The notes: generated by a model not told the origin, from the letters alone. A stretch of DNA of 64,000 nucleotides from JAHEAO01 sp041633555 (GCA_041633555.1 JBFKFZ010000011.1:11649-75648), one strand, 5' to 3'. Positions 7,911 through 16,967 are shown, numbered from the stretch's first letter. Translations and numbers: made by a program.

Positions 7911-9119
7911 ATGAGTGACTCAAGACCGGTAAGTTCGCGGCGGGTATTCTACATACCCGGCTACGACCCGTTTCCTCCCCGGCGCTACCGGGAGCTCTAC
8001 CGGAAGGAGGGCGAAGACCAGGCCGAAATGTCCGGTTACGAATTGGAGCTTTCAGCGCGCCATGGTGGCGAGAACTATGGCTGGACGGTCGAGGCCGATA
8101 TCGAGGGCGGCCACGTAAAGACCCAGTACGAGGTGCTTGTCTGGTCCGACATCGTGCGCGACTCGATGGAGACCGGAATCGCGGGCACATACCTGCAGAT
8201 GGTCCGCACCTCTTGGACATACATCACCAGCGGCGCCCTGCGGCGCCTGATGTGGCTGCGCAAGGGGCCGGTGATCGCAGCGCTCTATCCGGTTGGGATG
8301 CTGCTGCTGCAGGCTCTCGTGGTGGTGATCGCTGCCGCAATCATCGGCAAGATCGCCTCACGCCTGATCCATCCCGGCGTGGGCTGGATCGTGGCGTTAC
8401 CTGTCATCATCTACGGGTTGCGCTGGTTTCGGGGCCTCGATGGCAGGCTTTACGCCTATTACCTGATGCATGATTTCGCCTTTTCCGCGCAGCATAACGG
8501 GGCCACCCCACCAGCGCTGGAAGAGCGAATGGACCAATTCGGCCGACAGATCGCCGCGGCCCTGGCCAGTGATGCAGACGAGGTGCTGGTCGTCGGCCAT
8601 TCCTCCGGTGCGCATTTGGTGGTCTCCATTCTGGCCGATCTGATCCGCAACGGGCATTTGCCTCCAAAGGGACCGACGCTGTCGTTCCTGTCGCTCGGGC
8701 AGGTGATCCCGATGGTCTCGTTCCTGCCAATGGCGCGGCAGCTGCGTGCCGATCTGAACCTTCTGTCGCAATCCTCGGCGCTAAGCTGGGTCGATGTCTC
8801 GGCCCCGGGCGACGGATGTTCCTTCGCGCTTTGCGATCCGGTCGCGGTCAGCGGCGTCGCGCCTGAGAACCGCAAATGGCCGCTGGTGATTTCGGCGGCC
8901 TACAGCCAGACGCTTAGCAACGCCCGCTGGCAGGAACTGCGTTGGCGCTTCTTCCGGCTGCATTTCCAGTATCTCTGCGCCTTCGATGATGCCGGCGACT
9001 ATGACTATTTTCGAATAACCGCCGGGCCGCGGACACTGGTCGACCGGTTCGCAGGCCGGGCACCCTCCAAGAGCAGGATCGACGTTCCGGCTTCTCCCTA
9101 CAGATCCATGGCGGCATGA
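7911..9119 (+). CDS. Membrane-anchored alpha/beta hydrolase, unknown substrate
   Basis: A 402-residue protein with an alpha/beta-hydrolase core and a hydrophobic stretch. The nucleophile elbow is GHSSGAH with the catalytic serine at about residue 231. N-terminal residues 11-20 read RRVFYIPGYDPFP, probably the first strand and oxyanion loop. Two membrane segments lie at roughly residues 122-145 and 155-170 (LLLQALVVVIAAAIIG and VGWIVALPVIIYGL), so the catalytic part is membrane-tethered. The stop overlaps the start of the P450 gene (ATGA), so the two are translationally coupled. I do not recognise a characterised relative; lipid or ester substrates would be a guess. Confidence 0.75.
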   Translation: MSDSRPVSSRRVFYIPGYDPFPPRRYRELYRKEGEDQAEMSGYELELSARHGGENYGWTVEADIEGGHVKTQYEVLVWSDIVRDSMETGIAGTYLQMVRTSWTYITSGALRRLMWLRKGPVIAALYPVGMLLLQALVVVIAAAIIGKIASRLIHPGVGWIVALPVIIYGLRWFRGLDGRLYAYYLMHDFAFSAQHNGATPPALEERMDQFGRQIAAALASDADEVLVVGHSSGAHLVVSILADLIRNGHLPPKGPTLSFLSLGQVIPMVSFLPMARQLRADLNLLSQSSALSWVDVSAPGDGCSFALCDPVAVSGVAPENRKWPLVISAAYSQTLSNARWQELRWRFFRLHFQYLCAFDDAGDYDYFRITAGPRTLVDRFAGRAPSKSRIDVPASPYRSMAA

Positions 9120-10468
9120 TCCCGCCAAAGCCCACTGCGCGCGCCGACAAGGTTTCGCTCTGGCGCTATCTGCGCCTCTTCCGGCAAGACATCCTCTCAG
9201 CACAGCCCGCTCGGCTCTACAGTGCTTGGATGGCCGAATTCCGGACACCGTTCTTTCGGTCCTACCTCGTCAACCAGCCCGACCTCATCCGCGAAGTGCT
9301 GCGCGCGCGGCCGATGGATTTCCCTAAATCCGCCCGTATCGCCGAAGGCTTGCGGCCGCTTCTGGGCCAGTCGGTCTTTCTGACCAACGGAGAGGTCTGG
9401 CATCGCCAGCGCCGGATCATCGACCCGGCCTTTGAAGGCGGGCGGCTGCGTGACACGTTTCCCGCAATGCTGGCGGCGGGGCAGGTGGCAGTGAAGCGCC
9501 TTGAACAGGCAGACGGCGCGATCGAGTTCGAGGCCGAGACCAGCCATGCCGCCGCCGACGTCATCTTTCGCACGCTGTTCTCGATCCCGATATCCGACGA
9601 GATCGCGCAGGAGGTCTTTCAGCGTTTTCGCGACTATCAGCGCAGTCAGCCGATCCTGAACCTCGCGGCTTTCGTGCGCCTGCCGCGAGGGCTGCCCCGG
9701 TTTCACGCCAAGCATGCCCGCGCCGCCGCGCGGGATATTCGGCACCTGATCCGACGGCTGACCAGCAACCGAATAGCCGCGATCGAGGCGGGTTCCGCGC
9801 CGGATGACCTTGCCACCAAGATCATGACCACCGCCGATCCGGAGACGGGGGAGCGGTTCAACACCGAGGAGATGGTCGACCAGGTGGCGATCTTCTTTCT
9901 TGCCGGTCACGAAACCAGCGCCTCCGCACTTGCCTGGGCGCTCTATCTTCTGGCGACGCATCCTGAAGCCCAGGCACGGGTCGCCGCCGAGGGCCGCGCG
10001 CTTGGCGCCGATCCGCAATTCTCGGACCTCTCGCGTCTTTCCTTTACGCGCAACGTTTTCCGCGAGGCGCTGCGGCTCTATCCGCCTGTGCCGATGATGG
10101 TCCGGGAAACGGCCCGGTCCGAATGCTTCCGAGACCGCTATATCCCGCGCCGCGCGCAGATTGTCATCAGCCCCTGGCACCTTCACCGGCATCAGCGGAT
10201 CTGGGACAATCCCGATGGATTCGACCCGGATCGCTACGAGACGGAATCGGGCAAGACCTGCCTGCGGGACGCCTACCTGCCGTTTTCGAGCGGTGCGCGG
10301 GTCTGTCCCGGGGCGGGCTTTGCCATGCTCGAAGGGCCGTTACTTCTCGCGCTCCTTGTGGGTGCGTTCGCGTTCCGGCCCGCCGATGGTTCGACCCCGG
10401 TTCCCGCTGCGCATCTGACGGTCCGTGCGAGTCGTGGGATTTGGCTCATGTGCGAAAAAAGAGCTTGA
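9116..10468 (+). CDS. Cytochrome P450
   Basis: Soluble heme monooxygenase of 450 aa. Diagnostic motifs are the I-helix oxygen-binding block AGHETSA, the K-helix ExxR in EALRLYPP, the PERF-like region DPDRYE, and the heme loop FSSGARVCPGAGFA with the axial cysteine at residue 397. The start ATG 9116 overlaps the hydrolase stop by 4 bases. No ferredoxin or reductase gene is nearby, so it must borrow electron partners. The sequence resembles bacterial fatty-acid/alkyl-type P450s in general shape, but I cannot assign a CYP family or substrate. The coupled hydrolase suggests a common lipid-like or ester compound (inference). Confidence 0.93.
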   Translation: MIPPKPTARADKVSLWRYLRLFRQDILSAQPARLYSAWMAEFRTPFFRSYLVNQPDLIREVLRARPMDFPKSARIAEGLRPLLGQSVFLTNGEVWHRQRRIIDPAFEGGRLRDTFPAMLAAGQVAVKRLEQADGAIEFEAETSHAAADVIFRTLFSIPISDEIAQEVFQRFRDYQRSQPILNLAAFVRLPRGLPRFHAKHARAAARDIRHLIRRLTSNRIAAIEAGSAPDDLATKIMTTADPETGERFNTEEMVDQVAIFFLAGHETSASALAWALYLLATHPEAQARVAAEGRALGADPQFSDLSRLSFTRNVFREALRLYPPVPMMVRETARSECFRDRYIPRRAQIVISPWHLHRHQRIWDNPDGFDPDRYETESGKTCLRDAYLPFSSGARVCPGAGFAMLEGPLLLALLVGAFAFRPADGSTPVPAAHLTVRASRGIWLMCEKRA

Positions 10469-10697
10469 ACATGACAATTTCGCGTCCGGAAGTGTTAACG
10501 CCGCGCGAGTGACCCAACGTCAAGATTTTGGAACATTTGGTCAACAAAACACCGTAAGGCATTGCAAAAAATAACTTTAAGAGATCGGCAAAAAAATCAC
10601 GGTTGTGTCGTGTTAACTTTTACCCTGAGATTTTGCTTCTTTGATTCGAAATTGTTGGGTAGCAAATATTCAGGAATCCGGGGGGGTTTTTGACACT
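10469..10697. other. AT-rich intergenic region after the P450 gene
   Basis: This stretch is clearly richer in A+T than its surroundings and contains A-runs and two GTTAAC hexamers (about 10493 and 10611). No gene or terminator hairpin is evident. It may hold a promoter for the small downstream frame. Confidence 0.4.
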
Positions 10698-10967
10698 GTG
10701 GACTATGTAACGAGCGAAAATCAGCCTGTAATTTCGGACCAATCTGAAAAGCGTCCGTTCTTCAGAATAGCATTGCCGGTCTGGAGAATGCCGCGAAAGC
10801 GGCAGGACCAGACGGCGGAACAGCGGGGGCTGACCCGCGACGAGGTCGCCGCGATCTTCGGCACTGATCTTGTTTCCAGACGGGTTTCCCGGCTGCACCT
10901 GACCAAATCAGAGCGGAACGAGCAGGAGACCCTCGACCGGCTCCGGCGCGCGCTTTACTCCGACTGA
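10698..10967 (+). CDS. Small hypothetical protein
   Basis: An 89-residue frame from GTG 10698 (a shorter start at ATG 10788 gives 59 aa). I do not recognise it. The C-terminal half is charged and helical (TRDEVAAIFGTD, then a long helix with many Arg/Glu), which could be a small DNA- or protein-binding module. The first ~30 codons lie in A+T-rich sequence. Its last 13 bases overlap the convergent ribbon-helix-helix gene. Neither start has an ideal ribosome site, so both the start and reality of the gene are uncertain. Confidence 0.4.
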   Translation: MDYVTSENQPVISDQSEKRPFFRIALPVWRMPRKRQDQTAEQRGLTRDEVAAIFGTDLVSRRVSRLHLTKSERNEQETLDRLRRALYSD

Positions 10968-11200
10968 GGCGAAGCCTTGGCGGTGCGCCGCTGAAAATGG
11001 CGCAGGACGTGCAGCCGGATCGCGGTCGCGAGCCCGGACTCTGACCCTCTGGCTTCATCGATTTCAGCGGCGAGATCGTTGATCGCTCGGCCTTCTGCCC
11101 GGGCGATGTCGCGGAACGCCTTCCAGAATTCATCCTCAAGGGACACGCTGGTGCGATGCCCGCGAAGGGTCAGCGAATGTTTGACGGGCCGTCCGCTCAT
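10955..11200 (-). CDS. Ribbon-helix-helix domain protein
   Basis: An 81-residue protein of the short ribbon-helix-helix family found next to fumC/sspB in many Rhodobacterales. The beta strand HSLTLRGHRTSVSLEDEFW is followed by helices with EGRAINDLAAEID, the pattern of an Arc/MetJ-like fold. Such proteins bind DNA as dimers, but this subfamily has no well-known target. The start overlaps the DUF4169 stop by 4 bases (ATGA), so the two are translated together. The tail after residue 70 is basic and probably disordered. Confidence 0.8.
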   Translation of the reverse strand: MSGRPVKHSLTLRGHRTSVSLEDEFWKAFRDIARAEGRAINDLAAEIDEARGSESGLATAIRLHVLRHFQRRTAKASPQSE

Positions 11201-11379
11201 TCCTCGTCTTCGATCCGGTGCCGGTCGAGTATCCGCGCGGCATGTTCTGTTCTGGCCGCTGCGAGTATCCGTTCCGCCTTGGTCTGACCATACAGCACGG
11301 CATTCGAATCGGCTTGCCGGCGGGCTTCCTCGCGGGCGACGGTCTTGCGGAACTTGTTCAGGTTGATGGGCGAATTCAT
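11197..11379 (-). CDS. DUF4169 family protein
   Basis: A 60-residue, highly charged, helical protein matching the DUF4169 pattern (INLNKFRKTVAREEARRQAD, then YGQTKAERIL). I place the start at 11379 since the family begins with a short N-terminus before NLNKFRK; a longer form would extend toward the fumC terminator. It is coupled to the ribbon-helix-helix gene by a 4-base overlap. Function is unknown; conserved co-occurrence with fumC, the RHH protein and SspB is established for the group. Confidence 0.8.
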   Translation of the reverse strand: MNSPINLNKFRKTVAREEARRQADSNAVLYGQTKAERILAAARTEHAARILDRHRIEDEE

Positions 11380-11457
11380 GGGTGGCAGACTGCGTTCAAA
11401 GGGCGGTATCGGCAAGTGCAATCCTGCACGATGGACCGGGAGGTTTCGAAAGGGGAA

Positions 11458-11478
11458 CAGGCAAGAGCAGCTTGCCTG
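11458..11478 (-). terminator. Hairpin after fumC
   Basis: An 8-bp perfect stem (CAGGCAAG / CTTGCCTG) with a 5-nt loop, between the fumC stop and the DUF4169 start. In the minus direction it is followed by TTCCCCTTTC, a weak pyrimidine tract. It may terminate or attenuate fumC transcription before the two small genes. Confidence 0.5.
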
Positions 11479-11537
11479 AACCATCATTTCTGGGGAGGCT
11501 TTCTGGTCTCAGGCGGAAACCAATTAGGCGGCAGATG

Positions 11538-12932
11538 TCAGCCCTTCGGCCCGATCATGTCCTCCGGACGCACGACCTTTTCGAAGGTCTCGTCGTCGAC
11601 GAAGCCGAGCTTGATCGCCTCTTCCTTCAATGTCGTGCGGTTCTTGTGCGCCGTCTTGGCGACGGTCGTGGCATTGTCATAACCAATCGTGGGCGCAAGG
11701 GCGGTGACCAGCATCAGGCTTTCGCGCATCAGCTTCTCGATCCGGTCGGTATCGGCGCGGATGCCAACCACGCAATTATCGGTGAAGGCGCCGCAGGCAT
11801 CGCCCAGAAGCTGCATTGATTGCAGAACGTTATAGGCCATCATTGGCTTGTAGACATTAAGCTCGAAATGGCCCTGCGATCCGGCGAACCCGACCGCGGC
11901 GTCATTGCCGAAGACATGGGCGCAGACCTGGGTCATCGCCTCGCACTGGGTCGGGTTGACCTTTCCCGGCATTATGGAGGAGCCGGGCTCGTTTTCGGGC
12001 AGCATCAGCTCGCCCAGACCGCAACGTGGACCCGAACCCAGAAGCCGGATATCGTTGGCGATCTTGAAAAGGCTCGCGGCGACGGTCTTGGTCGCGCCCG
12101 ACATCTCCACCAGCGCGTCATGCGCGGCGAGAGCCTCGAACTTGTTCGGGGCGGTGACGAAGGGCAGGCCGGTGATCTCGGCCATTTCCTTGGCGACGGC
12201 GCCGCTCCAACCCTTGCGGGTGTTGAGGCCCGTGCCAACGGCGGTGCCGCCCTGTGCAAGTTCGTAGATCCGGGGCAGGGCGCCCTTGATCCGCTCGATC
12301 CCCATCGCGACCTGGTGCGCGTAACCGGAAAACTCCTGTGCGAGCGTCAGCGGAGTTGCATCCATCGTGTGGGTGCGGCCGATCTTGATGATGCCCTTGA
12401 ATTCCTTGACCTTTGCCTCGAGCGCGAAATGCAGCTTCGCAAGGCCCGGCAGCAGCACGTCATGGGCTGTCATCGCGACGGCAATATGCATAGCGGTCGG
12501 GAAGGTATCGTTTGAGGACTGGCCCATATTCACATGATCGTTGGGGTGAACCGGGTCCTTCGATCCGATCTTGCCGCCAAGGATCTCGATCGCCCGGTTC
12601 GAGATCACCTCGTTCGCGTTCATGTTCGACTGTGTGCCCGACCCGGTCTGCCAGACGACCAGCGGGAAGTTGTCGTCGAACTTGCCTGCCACCACCTCGG
12701 AGGCCGCCTGGATCATGGCAGCGGCCTTATCCGCATCGAGCGCTCCTTGCGACTTGTTCACCGTGGCGCAAGCCTGCTTGATCACACCGAGGGCGCGCAC
12801 GATGGCGACGGGTTGTCTTTCCCAGCCGATCGGGAAATTCATGATCGACCGCTGAGTCTGCGCGCCCCAATACCTGTCGGCGGGAACCTCCAACGGGCCA
12901 AAGCTGTCGGATTCGGTACGGGTCTTGGTCAT
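11538..12932 (-). CDS. fumC: Class II fumarate hydratase
   Basis: Iron-independent fumarase of the TCA cycle (fumarate to L-malate), a cytosolic homotetramer. Start at 12932 gives MTKTRTESDSFGPLEVPADRYWGAQT and 464 aa, the usual length; upstream in-frame residues are not family-like. The superfamily signature GSSIMPGKVNPTQ is intact, as are TGSGTQSNMNANEV and the HPNDHVNMGQSSND block that contribute to the active site. A terminator-like hairpin follows the gene. Identity is certain. Confidence 0.97.
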   Translation of the reverse strand: MTKTRTESDSFGPLEVPADRYWGAQTQRSIMNFPIGWERQPVAIVRALGVIKQACATVNKSQGALDADKAAAMIQAASEVVAGKFDDNFPLVVWQTGSGTQSNMNANEVISNRAIEILGGKIGSKDPVHPNDHVNMGQSSNDTFPTAMHIAVAMTAHDVLLPGLAKLHFALEAKVKEFKGIIKIGRTHTMDATPLTLAQEFSGYAHQVAMGIERIKGALPRIYELAQGGTAVGTGLNTRKGWSGAVAKEMAEITGLPFVTAPNKFEALAAHDALVEMSGATKTVAASLFKIANDIRLLGSGPRCGLGELMLPENEPGSSIMPGKVNPTQCEAMTQVCAHVFGNDAAVGFAGSQGHFELNVYKPMMAYNVLQSMQLLGDACGAFTDNCVVGIRADTDRIEKLMRESLMLVTALAPTIGYDNATTVAKTAHKNRTTLKEEAIKLGFVDDETFEKVVRPEDMIGPKG

Positions 12933-13009
12933 CGGGCAGGCTCCTCGGATAGGGTTGAGGAAGGCTATAAACAGCCGGTCAGCGCTTGGCAATCGCCCGA
13001 GGCAGAGGG

Positions 13010-13603
13010 TCAGGCAACCTTTTCGACCAGCGCATTCTCGCAAAGTGCGATGCCTGGTATCGCGCTGGCGATACTGTCTTTCATCTGCTTGAAATTCGGC
13101 CCGTAGAAATAGAGAGCGGTGCGCCCGGCCATGCTCCGCGAGCCGTGATAGCGGCCTGCATCTCCAAGGACCGCGTGGCAGGCGCCGACTACATCTTCGG
13201 TGCTGACAGCCTGGTAGACCTCGACCGGCAGATTGACGCCGTCAAGATAGATGCCGAGACCCTCATACCGTCCGAATTCCCGTAGCGTCCGGTTTTCATC
13301 GTCAAATAGGATAGAGCCCTTCGGCGCGCCGAGCGTATCCAGCGCCAAGGCAATCCCTTCGAGGGCCTCGTCCGACCGGTCGCGGACCATTATCTCTATG
13401 TCGATGAAGGTGATCTCGCCGTCCGGTCCCAGCATCGAGCCGCCGCCGGTCACCTCGCCAAGGCCGGTCTCTTCCAGGATCTCGGCCAGCGGATCCTCGA
13501 AAACCTCGCCGCGATCCAGCGGTTCGATACGGGAATTCAGCCTCGCGATGACCAGCATGCCCTTTGGCGTGGCTTCATTCCCCATCTTCAGTAGTCCGAA
13601 CAT
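13010..13603 (-). CDS. Conserved-looking hypothetical protein (197 aa)
   Basis: A soluble 197-residue acidic protein with no signal peptide or membrane segment. I do not recognise the family. The sequence seems to contain two similar alpha/beta halves: one with GGGSMLGPDGEITFIDIEIMV, one with STEDVVGACHAVLGDAGRYHGSRS followed by ALYFYGP, suggesting a duplicated ferredoxin-like fold (weak inference). The start ATG 13603 is preceded by GGAGGA at proper spacing. It lies between fumC and sspB on the same strand, each separated by about 80 bases, so it may have its own promoter. Confidence 0.65.
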   Translation of the reverse strand: MFGLLKMGNEATPKGMLVIARLNSRIEPLDRGEVFEDPLAEILEETGLGEVTGGGSMLGPDGEITFIDIEIMVRDRSDEALEGIALALDTLGAPKGSILFDDENRTLREFGRYEGLGIYLDGVNLPVEVYQAVSTEDVVGACHAVLGDAGRYHGSRSMAGRTALYFYGPNFKQMKDSIASAIPGIALCENALVEKVA

Positions 13604-13688
13604 GCGTCATCCTCCTCCGGTGTCTCTCCACGAGGTAGGAGGGCAGTATGGCGAAAATATGAAGGTTACTTGGACGAAGCCTGATCAG

Positions 13689-14153
13689 TTACTTGCGAAA
13701 GCTGTCCAACCGAACGACTTCGGCATCCTTCTTGGCGCGGTCCTTGTCCGCGACTTCGTCCTCTTCCGGGTCGGCCGGCGACGCCTCGTCTTCGTCGCCT
13801 TCCTGTGCCTCGAACTTCAGGCCGAATTCGACGGACGGATCGACGAAGGTCTTGATCGCGTCGTAAGGAATGTAGAGCGGTTCGGGATTGTCGCCGAAAT
13901 TGAGGGTGATCGAAAAGCCCTCGTCGGTGACCAGGAGATCGGCGAACCAGTGCTGAATGACGACCGTCATCTCCTCGGGGTAGCGATCTGACAGCCAGTC
14001 GGCAAGTTCAACGTCAGGATGCATCGTGTCGAAGGTGACGAAGAAATGATGCTGGCCCGGCAGCCCGTCTCTGGCTACGTCCGTCAGCACTTCCTGTATG
14101 AGGCCGCGCATCGCGCGGTGCATCAGATTGCCATAGTCGATGCCACGGGACAT
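13689..14153 (-). CDS. sspB: SspB-family ClpXP adaptor
   Basis: Adaptor that tethers ssrA-tagged proteins to the ClpXP protease. Start at 14153 (MSRGIDYGNLMHRAMRGLIQ) matches alphaproteobacterial SspB; 154 aa. The conserved SspB core is present: GQHHFFVTFDT, the PEEMTVVIQHWF strand and FGDNPEPLYIPYDAI. The C-terminus is an acidic linker ending in VVRLDSFRK, consistent with the short ClpX-binding tail of this family. The gene for its substrate tag, ssrA, lies about 4 kb away in the same window. Identity is strong. Confidence 0.9.
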   Translation of the reverse strand: MSRGIDYGNLMHRAMRGLIQEVLTDVARDGLPGQHHFFVTFDTMHPDVELADWLSDRYPEEMTVVIQHWFADLLVTDEGFSITLNFGDNPEPLYIPYDAIKTFVDPSVEFGLKFEAQEGDEDEASPADPEEDEVADKDRAKKDAEVVRLDSFRK

Positions 14154-14234
14154 CAGTGTTCCCTTCGCTTCACTTGACCTCACCATAAGGGATTCGATGC
14201 CGATGAAAAGGGGCGGTGCCGCGCTGTCCTCAAG

Positions 14235-15488
14235 TCACGCGAGAAGCGATACTACAGCGCCTCCCAGGGCCGCGAGGCCAAGGACCGCGGGCAGGCCGAA
14301 ATGCCACCGGAAGAGCAGGAAGCCGGAAAGCGCGGCCAGCACAACGGACCCGAGATTGACAGAGGCGAGTTCCGGGCGAAGCAGCGTCAGCGGCCCGGCA
14401 TGCTCAATCGATGTCCGGTCGAAGAAGACATGCAACGCGAACCAGACCGAGAGATTGAGGATGACGCCGACAACCGCAGCCGTAATGGCCGACAGCGCCG
14501 CCGACAGGCGCGGGCGCGACGCAATCCATTCGAGGTACGGTGCTCCGGCGAAGATCCACAGAAAGCAGGGACAGAACGTGACCCAAAGCGTCATGCAAGC
14601 CGCTAGAACGCCAAGAACAATGCCGCCTGCCCCATAGCCCGCAAGGTAGCCGACGAACTCGGTCACGAGGATCAGTGGTCCGGGCGTGGTCTCGGCCAGT
14701 CCCAGCCCGTCAACCATTTCAGCGGTGGTCAGCCAGCCTTTCTCGGCCACGACCTGCTGGGTCATGTAGGCAAGCACCGCGTAGGCGCCGCCGAAGGTGA
14801 CGACCGCGAGCTTCGAGAAGAATAGCCCGATCTCGGTCAGGCGCTCGGCTCCAAGGGCCCATGCCACCGCGACGGGTGCCCACCAGATCGCGGCCCAAAG
14901 GGTGATGGTCCGTGCGGTGTTGGCACGTGTCGGGACAAGCTCGGCGCCGCCTGCGGGGGCATTCTGGGTCGCCGCACCATAAAGGGCGGCAGCAAGAATG
15001 ATTAGCGGGAACGGAACCGCGAAAAAGAAGATGGCGACAAAGGCAAGGCCCGCAATGACCCAGCGATCGGTCGACTTGAGCGATTTCTTCGCAACCCGCA
15101 GAAGCGCCTCGATCACGATCATCACGACGGCGGCCTTGACCCCGAGAAAGAGCGCCTGCACCAGTCCGACATTGCCCCAGGCGGCATAGGCCAGCGCAAG
15201 GGCCAGCATCACGAGCGCACCCGGAATGACGAAAAGCAGGCCCGCCAGCAGCCCGCCGGGCACGCCGCGCAGTTTCCAGCCGGCATAGGTGGCCAGCTGC
15301 ATCGCCTCGGGGCCCGGCAGGAGCATGCAGAAGGACAAGGCATGCAGGAACTGGGTTTCGGTTAGAAGCGGGCGGTCCTCGACCAGTTCGCGGTGCATCA
15401 CTGCGATCTGTGCCGCGGGGCCACCGAAGGACATCAGACCGATGCGCCCGAACACCCGGATCATCTCGGGCCAGGATTGAATCGTCAT
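14235..15488 (-). CDS. chrA: Chromate transporter ChrA
   Basis: Two-domain CHR-family membrane transporter of 417 aa that exports chromate. Both repeats are recognisable: first half SFGGPAAQIAVMHRELV with LLPGPEAMQLATYAG, second half TFGGAYAVLAYMTQQ with ETTPGPLILVTEFVGY. About ten membrane segments are expected. Its start overlaps the end of chrB by 4 bases, so the two are one operon translated in tandem (chrB first). The transport substrate is inferred from family and from the chrB partner. Confidence 0.92.
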   Translation of the reverse strand: MTIQSWPEMIRVFGRIGLMSFGGPAAQIAVMHRELVEDRPLLTETQFLHALSFCMLLPGPEAMQLATYAGWKLRGVPGGLLAGLLFVIPGALVMLALALAYAAWGNVGLVQALFLGVKAAVVMIVIEALLRVAKKSLKSTDRWVIAGLAFVAIFFFAVPFPLIILAAALYGAATQNAPAGGAELVPTRANTARTITLWAAIWWAPVAVAWALGAERLTEIGLFFSKLAVVTFGGAYAVLAYMTQQVVAEKGWLTTAEMVDGLGLAETTPGPLILVTEFVGYLAGYGAGGIVLGVLAACMTLWVTFCPCFLWIFAGAPYLEWIASRPRLSAALSAITAAVVGVILNLSVWFALHVFFDRTSIEHAGPLTLLRPELASVNLGSVVLAALSGFLLFRWHFGLPAVLGLAALGGAVVSLLA

Positions 15489-16297
15489 GTCCGCTCCGCC
15501 GGCCAGTCATGGCCCTCGTCATGGCCGTCCCGTGCCCAACGGTAGAGCGCGTCGTAAAGCAGCATGCCCACCTTGAGTTGCTCGATGTCGTCGCGGTATT
15601 GCCGCGACAGGCCGACCGAGATCGCCAGAAGCCCCGCGGCCTGAGGCGCAAGATCGTGTTTGTCGGTATCGGCCCCTCGGACCAGCATCGAGAGGCGGTC
15701 GAGCGCCTCGGTCCGAAGGCCGAATTCATCGAGCATCGTGTCGAAACTGCAAAGCGGTCCGCGATGCGACCAGAAGACGCCCTCGATATCGAAAGGCGTG
15801 GCGCTGTAGCGCTCGGCGACGGCTTCGACCTCGGAGGGCGAGACGAAAAGGAAACGGGCATTGGGATCGACGAAGCGCCGGATCAGCCACGGGCAGGCGA
15901 TGCGGTCGATCTTGGGGCGGTGGCGTGTGACCCAGAGCGTGGCGCCGTCGACGGGTTCGGGCGGGGCGGCGGCAGGGACGCGGAAAGCGCCCTCGGTCTT
16001 GCGCCAGCCGTACATGCCGCCCTGCAGATACTCCGCCTGCAATTCATCGGCACGCAGCCGGGCGACCATCCCCTGTGAAAGCTTCTTGCCTTTCTGGCAG
16101 GTCACCACGCAGGGCCGCCCCGCCAACCGATCCTTCAGCCCGGCAAGGTCGGTATGGGGGTGCCGGAAGGAACCGGGGATGAGAAAGGGGTCCGCGGCGA
16201 AATCCTCATCAATCGAGATATCGGCGATGACGGGACAATTCGGTGTGCCGATCAGCCGCAGAAGCTGGGGCGCGGTAATCTCGTTGGGGGCTGGCAT
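15485..16297 (-). CDS. chrB: ChrB-like chromate resistance protein with N-terminal rhodanese domain
   Basis: A 270-residue cytosolic protein. Residues 1-105 form a rhodanese domain (VIADISIDEDF; active-site loop CQKGKKLS with a Cys), and residues ~120-265 are the ChrB C-terminal domain (LWVTRHRPKIDRIACPWLIRRFVDPNARF and HDLAPQAAGLLAISVGLS). The rhodanese-ChrB_C architecture is known; classical ChrB proteins instead carry a DNA-binding N-terminus. It is the first gene of the chrBA operon. Role as chromate-responsive regulator or chromate/sulfur enzyme is inferred. Confidence 0.88.
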   Translation of the reverse strand: MPAPNEITAPQLLRLIGTPNCPVIADISIDEDFAADPFLIPGSFRHPHTDLAGLKDRLAGRPCVVTCQKGKKLSQGMVARLRADELQAEYLQGGMYGWRKTEGAFRVPAAAPPEPVDGATLWVTRHRPKIDRIACPWLIRRFVDPNARFLFVSPSEVEAVAERYSATPFDIEGVFWSHRGPLCSFDTMLDEFGLRTEALDRLSMLVRGADTDKHDLAPQAAGLLAISVGLSRQYRDDIEQLKVGMLLYDALYRWARDGHDEGHDWPAERT

Positions 16298-16476
16298 TGC
16301 GCATCCTTCCTGAAGTCAGGTTTGGGATGCGAAGCTTGGGCTTGTCGCCTCACGGGGTGTTCGCATCGACCCCATGGGGAAAATCATGGCGCGAAAATGG
16401 GGCTTTGTCAAAGCTGTCGACACCCGTCCTGTCAATAGTTGCTGAAGAGCTTCAGACCAACATGGTCGGGCGTGAC

Positions 16477-16967
16477 TTAGGGCATCATGACGACCGTTCC
16501 GTATGGGCGGGCAAAGAGGAAAGCAGAGCCGATGCCCATGCCGGTCCCGCCGAGCACATCGGCCACGTCATGCCGGTTTGCACGGATGCGGCTGTAGCGA
16601 CGAAGGTCGCCGCGGCATAGAAGGGCCAAGCCTGCTCGATCCCGTAGCGGCGGTGGATGAAGCCGGCGCCTCCGAAGGCCTCGCTGGTATGACCCTAGGG
16701 AAAGGCCCGCCGGACGGATCCGTCCGGGCGTGGCGTGTTGGCCTTTTCTGTCAGATAGCGCGTCGCGACCTTGGTCAAGCCGTAAGTGGCCCCGAACTGC
16801 AATACACCAAAGGCATTGTCTTCCTGGATAACCATCAGGCCGAATGCGTAGAGCGGGATCGAATAGCGCAAGAAGTCGCCTGCCTTGCGGATGCTCTAGG
16901 CTCTTGCCGCGCCGCCCGTCGTCAGGACCAGCAACAGGTAGATGAACGCAATCAAGGGTTTCGGCAT
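16477..16967 (-). pseudogene. PAP2-family phosphatase pseudogene
   Basis: Translating from ATG 16967 gives a clean signal peptide (MPKPLIAFIYLLLVLTTGG, then AARA), then an amber stop at 16896-16898. The same frame continues as a PAP2 acid-phosphatase protein with motif 1 KANTPRP, then a second amber stop at 16695-16697 in the middle of motif 2 (P-stop-GHTSEAF, where a Ser is expected). A frameshift near 16597 moves motif 3 (YSRIRANRHDVADVLGG) to another frame, ending at 16477. Three independent lesions, one destroying a catalytic motif, make this a pseudogene. It lies 87 bases after the DUF1194 gene on the same strand. Confidence 0.85.

Noticed and set aside
16477..16967. Possible programmed amber readthrough in the PAP2 gene (two TAG codons in frame).
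   Set aside because: A separate frameshift near 16597 also breaks the protein, one TAG hits a catalytic Ser, and other genes here use TAG as a normal stop. Decay is simpler.
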